Under the pieces are notes generated by a model. That model did not search any database and was not told the origin of the DNA. It worked only from the letters and a program-made list of their open reading frames with translations. Of a stretch of 64,000 nt of DNA, positions 40,870-50,887 are shown in pieces (position 1 is the stretch's first letter; each line of letters begins with the position of its first letter). Where the stretch lies: assembly GCA_965204235.1 (NCBI GenBank), contig OZ241979.1:3472001-3536000 (forward strand), read 5' to 3'. The stretch comes from JAJDTQ01 sp965204235. Lineage in GTDB: Bacteria; Desulfobacterota; Binatia; UBA9968; JAJDTQ01. Made by a program: the position numbers and the translations under genes.

Positions 40870-41466
40870 GTGAGCGCCAAGCTCGTCATGGGTCTGGGCA
40901 ACCCGGGCAGGCGGTACGCGCGCTCGCGCCACAACCTGGGTTTTCTGCTCATCGACAGGGTCGCCGACTACTCCGGCGTCCCCGTGACGAGGAAGACGTG
41001 CGAGTCCCTGGTGGGGCAGCGGGAACGGGAGTGGACCCCGGTGACCGCCGAGTGGCTGGAGCCCCTGGTGCTGGCCAAGCCGCAGACCTACATGAACCAC
41101 AGCGGCGTGGCCGCGGCCGCCCTGGCGCGGCGCTTCGGCGCCCGGGGCGCGGACCTGGTGGTGGCCTATGACGACCTGGACCTGCCCTTCGGGCGGCTCC
41201 GGATCCGCTGCGGCGGGTCGGCCGGCGGCCACCGGGGACTGGCGTCGGTCCTGCACCATCTGGCGGACCGTGACTTCGTCCGGCTCCGGGTCGGCATCGG
41301 TCGTCCGCCCGCGGGCGTGGACGCGGTGGACTACGTGCTGAGCCGGTTCTCGCCCGAGGAGATGGAATCGCTGGACGGCGTGTTGTCGAGGGCCGCGGAG
41401 GCGGTGGAAGCCATCGCGTCGAAAGGCCCCGTCTGGGCCATGGAAAACTTCAATCGAGTCCAATAG
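40870..41466 (+). CDS. pth: Peptidyl-tRNA hydrolase
   Basis: GTG start at 40870; 198 aa. Motifs are VMGLGNPGRRYARSRHNLGF with catalytic His21, the LAKPQTYMNHSG segment, VAYDDLDLPFG and GSAGGHRGLASV. It releases tRNA from peptidyl-tRNA dropped by stalled ribosomes. Eleven bp separate it from hppA. Confidence 0.95.
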   Translation: MSAKLVMGLGNPGRRYARSRHNLGFLLIDRVADYSGVPVTRKTCESLVGQREREWTPVTAEWLEPLVLAKPQTYMNHSGVAAAALARRFGARGADLVVAYDDLDLPFGRLRIRCGGSAGGHRGLASVLHHLADRDFVRLRVGIGRPPAGVDAVDYVLSRFSPEEMESLDGVLSRAAEAVEAIASKGPVWAMENFNRVQ

Positions 41467-41476
41467 AGGAGGGGTT

Positions 41477-43525
<2,049 letters not shown>

Positions 43526-43578
43526 CGGCAACCGCGGTTGTAAAGGGAAAGTCCCTGTGTTACATCTTTCGACGGACC

Positions 43579-44013
43579 ATGGCTGAGAACATCCATTACG
43601 AGACGCTGTTCATCGTCCACCCGGTTCACGCCGGCAGGAACAAGGAACTCTGCGAGCGGTTCCGGGGGGTCCTGGAAGGCCAGGAGGCGACCGTTACGCA
43701 CTTCGAGGAATGGGGCATGCGCGACTTGTCCTATCCCATCGAGAAGCAGGGCAAGGGGTTCTACAACCTGGTCCAGTACCAGGCGTCGCCCGGCGCCAGC
43801 CGGGAGTTGGAGCGGTTGATGCGGTTGAGCGACGAGGTCATGCGGTGCATGACCGTGGTCCTGGACGAGGACGTGCGTTCCCTGGCCCGGACGGAGGAGC
43901 CGGCGCCGGAACCGGAACCGGCCCCTGAACCGGCGCCGCAGGAGACCGCGGAAGGGCAGACCGCGGAAGAAGTCCGGGAAGGCCCCGAAGCGCAGGACGC
44001 AGGCACGGCCTAG
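43579..44013 (+). CDS. rpsF: 30S ribosomal protein S6
   Basis: Start taken at the ATG at 43579 (MAENIHYETLFIVHPVH); 144 aa. The S6 core EEWGMRDLSYPIEKQGKGFY is followed by an acidic tail rich in repeated Pro-Glu pairs, an extension common in this group. The 53-bp leader contains a perfect palindrome CAACCGCGGTTG (43529-43540) and TTGTAA/TACATC boxes at 17-bp spacing that could be a weak promoter or autoregulatory site. Confidence 0.93.
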   Translation: MAENIHYETLFIVHPVHAGRNKELCERFRGVLEGQEATVTHFEEWGMRDLSYPIEKQGKGFYNLVQYQASPGASRELERLMRLSDEVMRCMTVVLDEDVRSLARTEEPAPEPEPAPEPAPQETAEGQTAEEVREGPEAQDAGTA

Positions 44014-44031
44014 CGGGACGGTTTACGAACG

Positions 44032-44313
44032 ATGGCGGAATATCGCGGAAGAAGAGGCTCGGAAGACCATCACGATTCGCCGCCTCGCCGGCGCGGCATG
44101 TCGCGCCGGAAGGTCTGTCGCTTCTGCGCCAACAAGGACCTGCGCTTCGACTACAAGGATACCCGGCTCCTCACCGGGTTCATGACGGAGCGAGGCAAGA
44201 TCACGCCGAGCCGCATCACCGGGACGTGTTGCTGGTGTCAACGACGCTTGGCCAGAGCGATCAAGCGGGCCCGTCTGGTCGCATTGCTCCCCTACACCAC
44301 CGTAAAGCTCTGA
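44032..44313 (+). CDS. rpsR: 30S ribosomal protein S18
   Basis: The 93-aa protein has CRFC and TCCWC cysteine pairs (zinc-binding form), DYKDTRLL and the basic RRLARAIKRARLVALLPYT. It assembles with S6 on 16S rRNA. The order rpsF-rpsR-DUF2232-rplI is typical of Deltaproteobacteria. Confidence 0.94.
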   Translation: MAEYRGRRGSEDHHDSPPRRRGMSRRKVCRFCANKDLRFDYKDTRLLTGFMTERGKITPSRITGTCCWCQRRLARAIKRARLVALLPYTTVKL

Positions 44314-44346
44314 TCCCGTATCTTTCTCGCCCCCACAAGTCGGCTT

Positions 44347-45291
44347 ATGAGAGGGCCTGAAACTCTGAAGGTGTTCGGGCTTGGGTTGGCTGCCACTCTC
44401 CTGCTCTTCCTGGCAGGGGTGAGGGTGCCGTTCCTCGGCCTGGTCGCGCTGCCGCTGGTGGTCTATCCGTCCCTGTTCGTGGGCGTCAGGGCAGGGAAGG
44501 AAGCGGGGCAACTGCTGCCCCTGGCCGCGGCGGCGTGCATCTACGCGCTGGCCGGGCTCGAAGCCGCAGCCGTCTATCTTGCGTTCGCGCTGGTGGCGTT
44601 CGCGCTGTTCCATTGCTTCGGACGGGGTTGGTCCATTACCGCGGTGGTGAGCGGCAGCGCCCTCTTCCAGGTCTCGGTCATGGCGCTGGCGGCGTTGGCG
44701 TTCGTGGGATCCTTCTCCTCGCTGTGGCGGACCCTGCACGCCGGCGTCCAGGCCCAGGTCCTCATGACCCTGCAAGTGTACGAGCGCATCGGGTTGTCGG
44801 GCGATACCGTCGAATACCTCAGGGACCATGCCGGACAGATGGCGGCGCTGTTCGTCCAGATGCTTCCGGGCATGACGTTCTTCGTCATGGCGGTGGTGGT
44901 GCTGGCCAACCTGGCGCTGCTGCTGTGGCAGTTCCCCCAGTACCGCTCGTTCTTCTTCCAGTCCGGGGACCTCCGGGAGTGGAAGTCCCCCGACCGTCTG
45001 GTATGGGTGCTGCTGGCGCCTAGCCTGGCCCTCTTCCTGCCGCTGGGGTGGCCGGTGCGCGCGGTAGCGGTGAACCTGGTCTTCGTCTGCCTGTTGTTCT
45101 ATTTCTTCCAGGGCTTGGCCATCGTCGCCTACTATTTCCATCGCAAGAGGGTCCCGATGTTCTTTCGTGTCCTGGGATACCTGCTCATCGTATTCGAACA
45201 GTTCCTCACGGTCCTGGTCATCGGCCTCGGGTTCTTCGACCTCTGGGGCGACTTCCGTCGCCTGGAACGACGCACCACGAGCGTGACCTGA
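44347..45291 (+). CDS. DUF2232 membrane protein
   Basis: The 314-aa protein has about eight membrane helices with the conserved LFFYFFQGLAIVAYYF-like segment near residue 255. It lies between rpsR and rplI, its usual place in Firmicutes and Deltaproteobacteria. Homologues in Bacillus (YybS) are of unknown function. The start at 44347 is an ATG 33 bp after rpsR. Confidence 0.82.
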   Translation: MRGPETLKVFGLGLAATLLLFLAGVRVPFLGLVALPLVVYPSLFVGVRAGKEAGQLLPLAAAACIYALAGLEAAAVYLAFALVAFALFHCFGRGWSITAVVSGSALFQVSVMALAALAFVGSFSSLWRTLHAGVQAQVLMTLQVYERIGLSGDTVEYLRDHAGQMAALFVQMLPGMTFFVMAVVVLANLALLLWQFPQYRSFFFQSGDLREWKSPDRLVWVLLAPSLALFLPLGWPVRAVAVNLVFVCLLFYFFQGLAIVAYYFHRKRVPMFFRVLGYLLIVFEQFLTVLVIGLGFFDLWGDFRRLERRTTSVT

Positions 45292-45301
45292 AGGAGTTTC
45301 C

Positions 45302-45832
45302 ATGGAAGTCGTGTTGCGGGAAGACATCGAGAACCTGGGCCGCATGGGCGACGTGGTGCGGGTCAAGGACGGTTACGCCAGGAACTACCTCCTGCCCCGG
45401 GGGCTGGTGGTCCTCGCCGACAAGAAGAACCTGAAGGCCATGGAGCACGAGCAGCGCATGATCGCCCAACGGCGGGAGCGCCTGACCAGGGAGGCGCGCA
45501 GCTTCGGCGAGAAGCTGGCGCAGGTCTCCCTGGAGTTCGCCGCCAAGGTCGGCGAGGAAGGCAGGCTCTTCGGCTCGGTCACCAACCTCGACATCGAAAA
45601 GGCCCTGAAGGCGCAAGGCTTCGAAGTAGACCGCCGAAAGATCCTCCTGGACGCCCCCATCAAGACGGTAGGCGAGTACGACGTCCCCGTCCGCCTCGGC
45701 CCGGAGGTCACGCCAACCGTCAAGGTCAAGGTGGCGCCGGAAGGCGGAGAGCCGGCTGCCGAGACGGAAGCATCGTCAGAAGTGCCGCCCGACGAACCTT
45801 CCGGCGTTCAAGAGGGAGGAACGGAAGAATGA
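45302..45832 (+). CDS. rplI: 50S ribosomal protein L9
   Basis: The 176-aa protein has the N-terminal MEVVLREDIENLGRMGDVVR and GYARNYLLPRGLV RNA-binding motif, the long connecting helix, and the C-terminal domain with GRLFGSVTNLDIEKAL and KTVGEYDVPVRL, then an acidic tail. GGAG precedes the ATG. It is the last conserved gene before the accessory island. Confidence 0.94.
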   Translation: MEVVLREDIENLGRMGDVVRVKDGYARNYLLPRGLVVLADKKNLKAMEHEQRMIAQRRERLTREARSFGEKLAQVSLEFAAKVGEEGRLFGSVTNLDIEKALKAQGFEVDRRKILLDAPIKTVGEYDVPVRLGPEVTPTVKVKVAPEGGEPAAETEASSEVPPDEPSGVQEGGTEE

Positions 45833-45884
45833 AACCGGGTGCGTTTGCGTTTTGCCAATATCAATGGCTGGTGAGTGCATTCCG

Positions 45885-46088
45885 ATGCCCCCGAAAGTTC
45901 GAGACCTCATCGCGGAACTGAAATCGCACGGGTTCATTGAAATAAGGGGCGGTGGCAAGGGTTCTCACCGGAAGTTCGAGCATCCGGAATTTCACGAGGC
46001 TGTGACGGTGAGCGGCAAGGCAGGCGAGGACGCAAAGCCATACCAGGAGCGTCAGGTTCGACGCGCAGTCGAGCAGGTTACCCGATAG
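45885..46088 (+). CDS. hicA: HicA-type mRNA interferase toxin
   Basis: The 67-aa protein (start chosen at MPPKVRDLIAEL; alternative in-frame starts at 45852 and 45864) has the HicA double-stranded RNA-binding fold with Gly-rich GGGKGSHRKF and catalytic His28. HicA cleaves mRNA independently of ribosomes until neutralised by HicB, whose gene follows 17 bp downstream. Inserted directly after rplI. Confidence 0.85.
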   Translation: MPPKVRDLIAELKSHGFIEIRGGGKGSHRKFEHPEFHEAVTVSGKAGEDAKPYQERQVRRAVEQVTR

Positions 46089-46105
46089 AGCGTCGCAGGT
46101 GGCCG

Positions 46106-46327
46106 ATGAGACCGAGTGACAGATACCACAAATGGGTCGAGTGGAGCGACGAGGACAACGCCTACCTTGGTCGTTGTCCCGACGTAATCACCGGGATACA
46201 CGGCAGTGACCCCATACGGTTGTACCAGGAACTTTGCGAAGTGGTGGATGACGTGCTTACGTCCTTCCAGGCATCCGGACGCACGCTGCCGAAACCGATC
46301 ACCAAGCCGATGCGCGAAGTGGCATGA
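46106..46327 (+). CDS. hicB: HicB-type antitoxin
   Basis: The 73-aa protein has the HicB fold: KWVEWSDEDNAYLGRCPDV and TGIHGSDP, followed by a helix (YQELCEVVDDVLTSFQ). Longer HicB proteins add a DNA-binding domain; this one is of the short type ending KPMREVA. Expected to bind the HicA toxin encoded just upstream. Confidence 0.8.
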   Translation: MRPSDRYHKWVEWSDEDNAYLGRCPDVITGIHGSDPIRLYQELCEVVDDVLTSFQASGRTLPKPITKPMREVA

Positions 46328-46349
46328 TTGATTGACCAGATGTTTCCTT

Positions 46350-46371
46350 GAGACCTCTACATAAAGGGGGA
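46350..46371 (+). repeat. Short motif shared with 11388-11411 (possible IS end)
   Basis: AGACCTCTACATAAAGGGGG resembles the sequence at 11388 and typical IS5-like termini. The gap 46328-46471 around it contains no gene. Confidence 0.35.
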
Positions 46372-46471
46372 TTTCGGGATGTTTTTGAACAGAAAAGGGT
46401 TTTGATGGAGGATACGGTACACGGAGAGCCCTGTGTTTGAGCCCGTGCGAGGCTGAAACCCAGCCCGTCAA

Positions 46472-47464
46472 TCAACTCCAAACCTTGCAGCGTAGCCTCT
46501 GACTGATTTCATTTATGCTCGGCAGATCCTGCACATCGAGGATATTGCCGAGGTCGAAGTAGCGCTGCTTCAGCATCCCACCCCTCGACTTCTTTTTGTA
46601 GTCAGTTTCGACCATCTCGTTGCAGAGATAGAACTTGTAATTGTCGCGTTTGTGATTGTCGCGTTCTGAGTTCAATTCACGGGTCGCGCAGAGAATACGC
46701 TGCTTCTCCTCGTCCGTAACGGTCGAGTCGCTCTCTAGTTCCCCGCGGTCAGGGTCAATCCACCTGCAGGTGACTACCTTGTCTATCCGTCCAATCGCTT
46801 GGATGGACTTTTCCTTGTAGATGCCGAGAAAAGTCGCTTTTCGCACGCGTCGTTCGGCAGGACAATAGTAGAGACGGTGCTTGAGATTGGACTTAAAAGA
46901 CCTTCCACACGGCGGCGTGAACATTGTAAAGCGATCTCGAGGCAAGAGTTCTTCGTCGCTGCAGAATTGCTCGAAGTCCTCAATGACTGCGATCATCTCT
47001 TCATCGTGCTCAGAAAGGCAGTTTCTAGCGGCTGTCAAGATCTGTTGGAAAGTCGTGCGAAGAACGGGAACCTCAAAGTCGGCCGTATCCACGTCGTCGG
47101 GGTCGTTTGGACTCAAGAGCACGAGCAACTGGCCCCCGGAGCCGCATGATTGGTCGAAGGCGGAGAGGTGGCGCAATAGTTGATCTCTATTGAAGGCATT
47201 TCCATCGAGCTTCGACTCGATGACGACCTTGATGCTTTCTTGCATTACGAAGCCATCGGCTACGCTGGATATCGTTGGTTGTTGTTGGTTGAACTGCAGC
47301 CCCAAACGCTCTGCGATGTCGCTTGCATCGTCGCCTAATCCCTCGAGGAATTTTGCGAATTTCAGTCGGTTGAACTCGTACAGATGTCGAAGCAGCAGCA
47401 AAGTGTTGTTGGTGACGTGATTCTCTTTCTGGGCATACCGCGGAAAGTACGTTACCTGAGTCAT
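46472..47464 (-). CDS. PD-(D/E)XK nuclease-like protein of unknown function
   Basis: Start taken at the ATG at 47464 (GGGAGG upstream); 330 aa, lower in GC than the neighbours. A nuclease-like segment ESIKVVIESKLDGNAFNRDQ at about residues 76-95 includes Glu83 and Lys85 of an E-x-K motif and is followed by hydrophobic LLVLLSP, which resembles the core of PD-(D/E)XK restriction-endonuclease-like folds. No methyltransferase or helicase partner is adjacent. I do not recognise the precise family; a defence-linked nuclease is an inference from the fold hint and island position. Confidence 0.5.
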   Translation of the reverse strand: MTQVTYFPRYAQKENHVTNNTLLLLRHLYEFNRLKFAKFLEGLGDDASDIAERLGLQFNQQQPTISSVADGFVMQESIKVVIESKLDGNAFNRDQLLRHLSAFDQSCGSGGQLLVLLSPNDPDDVDTADFEVPVLRTTFQQILTAARNCLSEHDEEMIAVIEDFEQFCSDEELLPRDRFTMFTPPCGRSFKSNLKHRLYYCPAERRVRKATFLGIYKEKSIQAIGRIDKVVTCRWIDPDRGELESDSTVTDEEKQRILCATRELNSERDNHKRDNYKFYLCNEMVETDYKKKSRGGMLKQRYFDLGNILDVQDLPSINEISQRLRCKVWS

Positions 47465-47653
47465 GTGCGCCTCCCGATTATTAAAGGTCTTAGGGCGCTT
47501 CCGGGTTTCGTGTGCGCAAAGTTTCACGGCGTAGAGTTCCCTCCCCTCAAGGAGGGAGGGGACCGGAGTTCTCCGCAACGCCGAACCGAGGACAGCAAGG
47601 TGGGAATCGAACCTCATTCCCCTGGCTTCGGTCAGGGGAGCGGGTTGAGACCA

Positions 47654-47865
47654 TCAACCCTTCGGCGCGGTCCGTTCGATGACGGCCTCCATGCCCTTGA
47701 CGGCGGCGCGCAAGGTTTCTCCCTGCTGGTCCATGCTCGGATGACGGCCTGGAGCGCTTCCATGTTTTCGGCGTGGTGCTGGTCGGCGCGTTTCTCTCTC
47801 TGTTCGGCATCGAGGCGCTGCGTTTCCATCTGCGTTTCGAACTGGCGGGTGTGGTCCCTGTTCAT
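47654..47865 (-). pseudogene. Small coiled-coil protein, frameshifted paralogue
   Basis: From the ATG at 47865 the frame encodes MNRDHTRQFETQMETQRLD and a charged coil REKRADQHHAENMEALQAVI, similar to the C-terminal half of the protein at 47957-48244. Similarity then jumps frame near 47735: the peptide ending KGMEAVIERTAPKG continues in another frame down to 47654, matching KGMETVIERTAP of the paralogue. A single-base deletion explains the change. The start overlaps the stop of the preceding tiny ORF (ATGA). Confidence 0.5.
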
Positions 47866-47960
47866 CCCCGCATGACCATGATGCCGATGGCGACGATGCC
47901 GATCTGTCCGGCCCCTACCAGACCCCGCAATATCAAGCTGGCCGTCTCGAACGCCGTCAT
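47862..47960 (-). CDS. Tiny membrane protein (32 aa)
   Basis: The frame starts at the ATG at 47960, overlapping the stop of the upstream gene (ATGA), and encodes MTAFETASLILRGLVGAGQI followed by a second hydrophobic part, one membrane helix in all. Its own stop again overlaps the next ATG. The 5' region is a near copy of that of the gene at 48244 (CACGCCATGACGG in both), so the two are tandem duplicates in which this one has been split from its coiled-coil half. Confidence 0.5.
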   Translation of the reverse strand: MTAFETASLILRGLVGAGQIGIVAIGIMVMRG

Positions 47961-48244
47961 GGCGTGTCTCCCCTCCGTGGCGCGGTTCGCTCGATCACGG
48001 TCTCCATGCCCTTGATGAGGGCTTCCAGGGCGCGCATGGCTTCTGCGTGCCTGGCGTCTTCGCGCTTCTCGCGTCGCTTTCCGGCGCGGTCCATGATCCA
48101 GAGGCCAAGCCCGATGAGACCGGCTTGCAGGACCCCGACCCCGGCGTCGGTCCAGATGGCGGCTTGCTGGTAATACAGGGTTGCGTTCTGAAAGGCGATG
48201 GTAGCCTCCTGAAAGCTGATGGTAGCGGCTTCAAACTCCGTCAT
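47957..48244 (-). CDS. Small membrane/coiled-coil protein of unknown function
   Basis: The 95-aa protein begins with polar repeats (FEAATISFQEATIAFQNATL), then has one hydrophobic helix (AGVGVLQAGLIGLGLWIMD), then a charged coil (GKRREKREDARHAEAMRALE) and a conserved tail KGMETVIERTAP. A related but disrupted copy follows. I do not know the family; a bitopic membrane protein with a cytoplasmic coil is the best description. ATGA coupling to the next frame suggests an operon of paralogues. Confidence 0.55.
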   Translation of the reverse strand: MTEFEAATISFQEATIAFQNATLYYQQAAIWTDAGVGVLQAGLIGLGLWIMDRAGKRREKREDARHAEAMRALEALIKGMETVIERTAPRRGDTP

Positions 48245-48352
48245 GGCGTGTCGCCCTTCCGTGGCTGCCTACCACCAATCCCAACCCTAGGTGTAGAGCA
48301 CGTCGCGGCCCACGTAGTTGGCCAACCGCCAAGGGGCGGTGGCAAGACGCGT

Positions 48353-48395
48353 GCGAGGGAGTGTGTTGTAACCTGCACGAAATCCTGAAGCGCCT
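48353..48395 (+). repeat. Short degenerate repeat shared with 17531-17571
   Basis: GGGAGTGTGTTGTAACCTGC and the CCTGAAGCGCC beyond it match the 17.5 kb copy at about 33 of 41 aligned positions. The surrounding 250-bp gap before the Fic gene contains no other clear feature. Confidence 0.3.
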
Positions 48396-48497
48396 GCTTA
48401 TGGAACAAGGATTCATCGAAGTGCATTCGCTATTATCCGAATTGCCAAATATGAGAGAATAGATGGAGGTCGGAAAAGGTCATCTCGAGAAGTGCTT

Positions 48498-49877
48498 TTA
48501 GTTCGCAAAATGTTTGTTGACGATAGCATCGAAGATTTGTTTGCCAAGTTTGTCGATTAAGGGCCTGTCAACACGATTATTTCTGTCCCGTGTAACGAAG
48601 CGTTCTTTCGACATTTCATAACCAATCTCGGCAAGATTTGGTACATTGAGGGCTGAGATGGCATCGAGCCTTTCGTAGTAATATGAGTTAGGCGGGGTTT
48701 CTCTTGAGATATGAAGGGTTACGTTACAATTAGGACGCAATACTTGACTGCTGAAACCAAAGAAGAAGAGGTATCGCGCCGATTTATCTGAAACTCGGAA
48801 ATCGATCCGAAAAAACCATGTGCGTTTTGTGGATTCGCCTTGCCTTAAACTATAATATTTTTCAAATTCAAGATTTCCGAAATCCTTGAAATATATGCGT
48901 CCCGAATCTGCGGTTTCACTGAAAGTTTCGTTGAGAATATCGGAGGCTTGTCGCATATAGCTTTTGAATAGCTCCATCGCATTTCGCCAAACTTCGTATT
49001 CGTTCATTGCCCGAGTTCGTTCCGGTTGCGTCATCTTTTGGACCAACGACTGGGCCCATTCAGTTTGCTCCCTCTGCTCCCTTGAAGCGGCTTCGTACTC
49101 TTCGAGACTTTCTTGTATGCATTCAGCAACGAGGACGCTTAATGGCGTCAAGTCCGACGCTTGAGACTCTTCCAGAGCATCGTAGTATCTTAGTCGGTCT
49201 TCTTTGGAAATTATAGCGATGGGAAACCCGTACCTCATTAGCACCAAGTTCATGAGCAAACGAGCTACGCGGCCATTGCCGTCGATAAAAGGATGGATTG
49301 TGACAAACCAGGTATGCGTCGCTATAGCGACAAGTAAGCCGGTGACACTGGCGAAAGTATCGGTGGTTGGTATGCTGACTTCGCCGAGCCACGAAGAAAA
49401 TTCGTTCATCTGTGCAGCGACAGATTCTGGTCCGGGTGGTTTGTATCCTGAACCACTGATTTCTACGGAAACGGTTCTATATGCTCCTGCCTCGTCGCTT
49501 ATCCCGCTTAGTACGAATGAATGAAGTTGACGAATATCGTACTCTCTGATTGGTTCATCGGAAGTGCCTGCAAGAGTTTCAAGGAAGTCCAAGGCTTGTG
49601 ATAGATTGCGTGCCTCTGCTTGGTCTTTCATCGGTTTTCCGGTAATGGTAAGGCCCAGTTCGACAACTTGGCGAGTTTCGCCTACTTCAAGGAGGTTTCC
49701 CTCAATGGCGTTCGAGTGATAGATGTCCTTGATTCGGAAGAATTGGCGTATTCGATGAAGAACCTCGGGGGATAGTTTTCCGGTGGTGCGCATGCTCTTT
49801 ACGCGAGCGCACAATTCTTGGAATTGATTGGATTGGGTGTTTGCATAACAGTATGGTGTGCCATCAATGTCGATCAT
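48498..49877 (-). CDS. Fic family protein (class II, self-inhibited)
   Basis: The 459-aa protein has the catalytic Fic motif HPFIDGNGR at residues 195-203, which transfers AMP to a hydroxyl side chain of a target protein. An N-terminal inhibitory motif SNAIEGN (Ser55, Glu59, Gly60) marks it as class II, with the inhibitory helix in the same chain. The C-terminal 170 residues are a separate domain possibly for target binding. It is AT-rich relative to the window, so probably acquired. Targets unknown. Confidence 0.9.
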   Translation of the reverse strand: MIDIDGTPYCYANTQSNQFQELCARVKSMRTTGKLSPEVLHRIRQFFRIKDIYHSNAIEGNLLEVGETRQVVELGLTITGKPMKDQAEARNLSQALDFLETLAGTSDEPIREYDIRQLHSFVLSGISDEAGAYRTVSVEISGSGYKPPGPESVAAQMNEFSSWLGEVSIPTTDTFASVTGLLVAIATHTWFVTIHPFIDGNGRVARLLMNLVLMRYGFPIAIISKEDRLRYYDALEESQASDLTPLSVLVAECIQESLEEYEAASREQREQTEWAQSLVQKMTQPERTRAMNEYEVWRNAMELFKSYMRQASDILNETFSETADSGRIYFKDFGNLEFEKYYSLRQGESTKRTWFFRIDFRVSDKSARYLFFFGFSSQVLRPNCNVTLHISRETPPNSYYYERLDAISALNVPNLAEIGYEMSKERFVTRDRNNRVDRPLIDKLGKQIFDAIVNKHFAN

Positions 49878-49927
49878 GATCCTTCTCCGCGTTCTCTTTC
49901 GATTCAGGTTTTTGAGGAAGTCCGCCG

Positions 49928-50851
49928 CTAATCGATGATCTCCAAGGCCGCGGCGCTCACGTGCTCGGCCGACAACCCGTACTTCTCGTAGAGACCCCGG
50001 GTGTCCCCCGACTCGGCGAAATCCCGGACGCCGACCCGCTTGACCCGGCCCCGGCCGAGTTCGGCCACGGCTTCGGAGACGGCGCTGCCGAGTCCGCCGG
50101 AGATGCCGTGGTCCTCGACGGTGACGATCTTGCCATGCCCGGATGCGATGGATTCGATGAACTCCGTGTCCAGGGGTTTGAGGGTGTGGACGTTCACCAC
50201 CTGGGCTGCGACCCCCTTGGCGGCCAGCAACTCTGCCGCCTTGAGGACGTTCTCCATGACCGCCCCGGTCCCCAGCAGCGACACGTCGCCGCCCTGCCGG
50301 AGCACCACGGCCTTGCCGAACCGGAACTCGTAGCCTTCGCCGTTGATGTCGGGCACTTTCTGGCGGGTGAGTCGGAGGAACACCGGTCCCTCATGTCGTG
50401 CGATGTATTCCACCGCGCCGCGGGTCTCCACCGCGTCCGCGGGCTGCACCACCGCCATGTTGGGCAGGGTGCGCATGAGGCCTACGTCTTCCGTGGCCAT
50501 CTGGCTGTAGCCGTCCTCGCCGATGCCGATGCCGGCGTGGGTGCCGACGATCTTGACGTTGGCCCGGTTGTAGGCCACGGCCATGCGGATCTGCTCGAAG
50601 CGGCCGGCCACGAAGCAGGCGAAGCTGCAAATGAAGGGGACTTTGCCGGCCAGGGCCATGCCCGCGCCGACCCCGACCATGTTTCCTTCCGCGATGCCCA
50701 CGTCGAAGAACCGGTCCGGATGCCTCTGGGCGAAGGCGTCGGTCATGGTCGATTTCCGCAGGTCAGCGTCGAGGACGACGATGTCCGGGTTGGACTCCGC
50801 CAAGCGGGTTACGGTCTCGCCGAAGGTGACCCGTGTGGCCGTGGCAGTCAT
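49928..50851 (-). CDS. Transketolase, C-terminal subunit
   Basis: The 307-aa protein has the transketolase pyrimidine-binding domain (DIVVLDADLRKSTMTDAF, FFDVGIAEGNMVGVGAGMAL) and a C-terminal domain (IVTVEDHGISGGLGSAVSE). Together with the N-terminal subunit encoded 36 bp upstream it should form a thiamine-diphosphate transketolase or related ketolase. Split transketolases are frequent in secondary sugar catabolism; the physiological sugar here is unknown. Confidence 0.88.
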   Translation of the reverse strand: MTATATRVTFGETVTRLAESNPDIVVLDADLRKSTMTDAFAQRHPDRFFDVGIAEGNMVGVGAGMALAGKVPFICSFACFVAGRFEQIRMAVAYNRANVKIVGTHAGIGIGEDGYSQMATEDVGLMRTLPNMAVVQPADAVETRGAVEYIARHEGPVFLRLTRQKVPDINGEGYEFRFGKAVVLRQGGDVSLLGTGAVMENVLKAAELLAAKGVAAQVVNVHTLKPLDTEFIESIASGHGKIVTVEDHGISGGLGSAVSEAVAELGRGRVKRVGVRDFAESGDTRGLYEKYGLSAEHVSAAALEIID

Positions 50852-50887
50852 GCGGATGGCCGTTTCCGAGGCGCGGGAGAACCGTGT

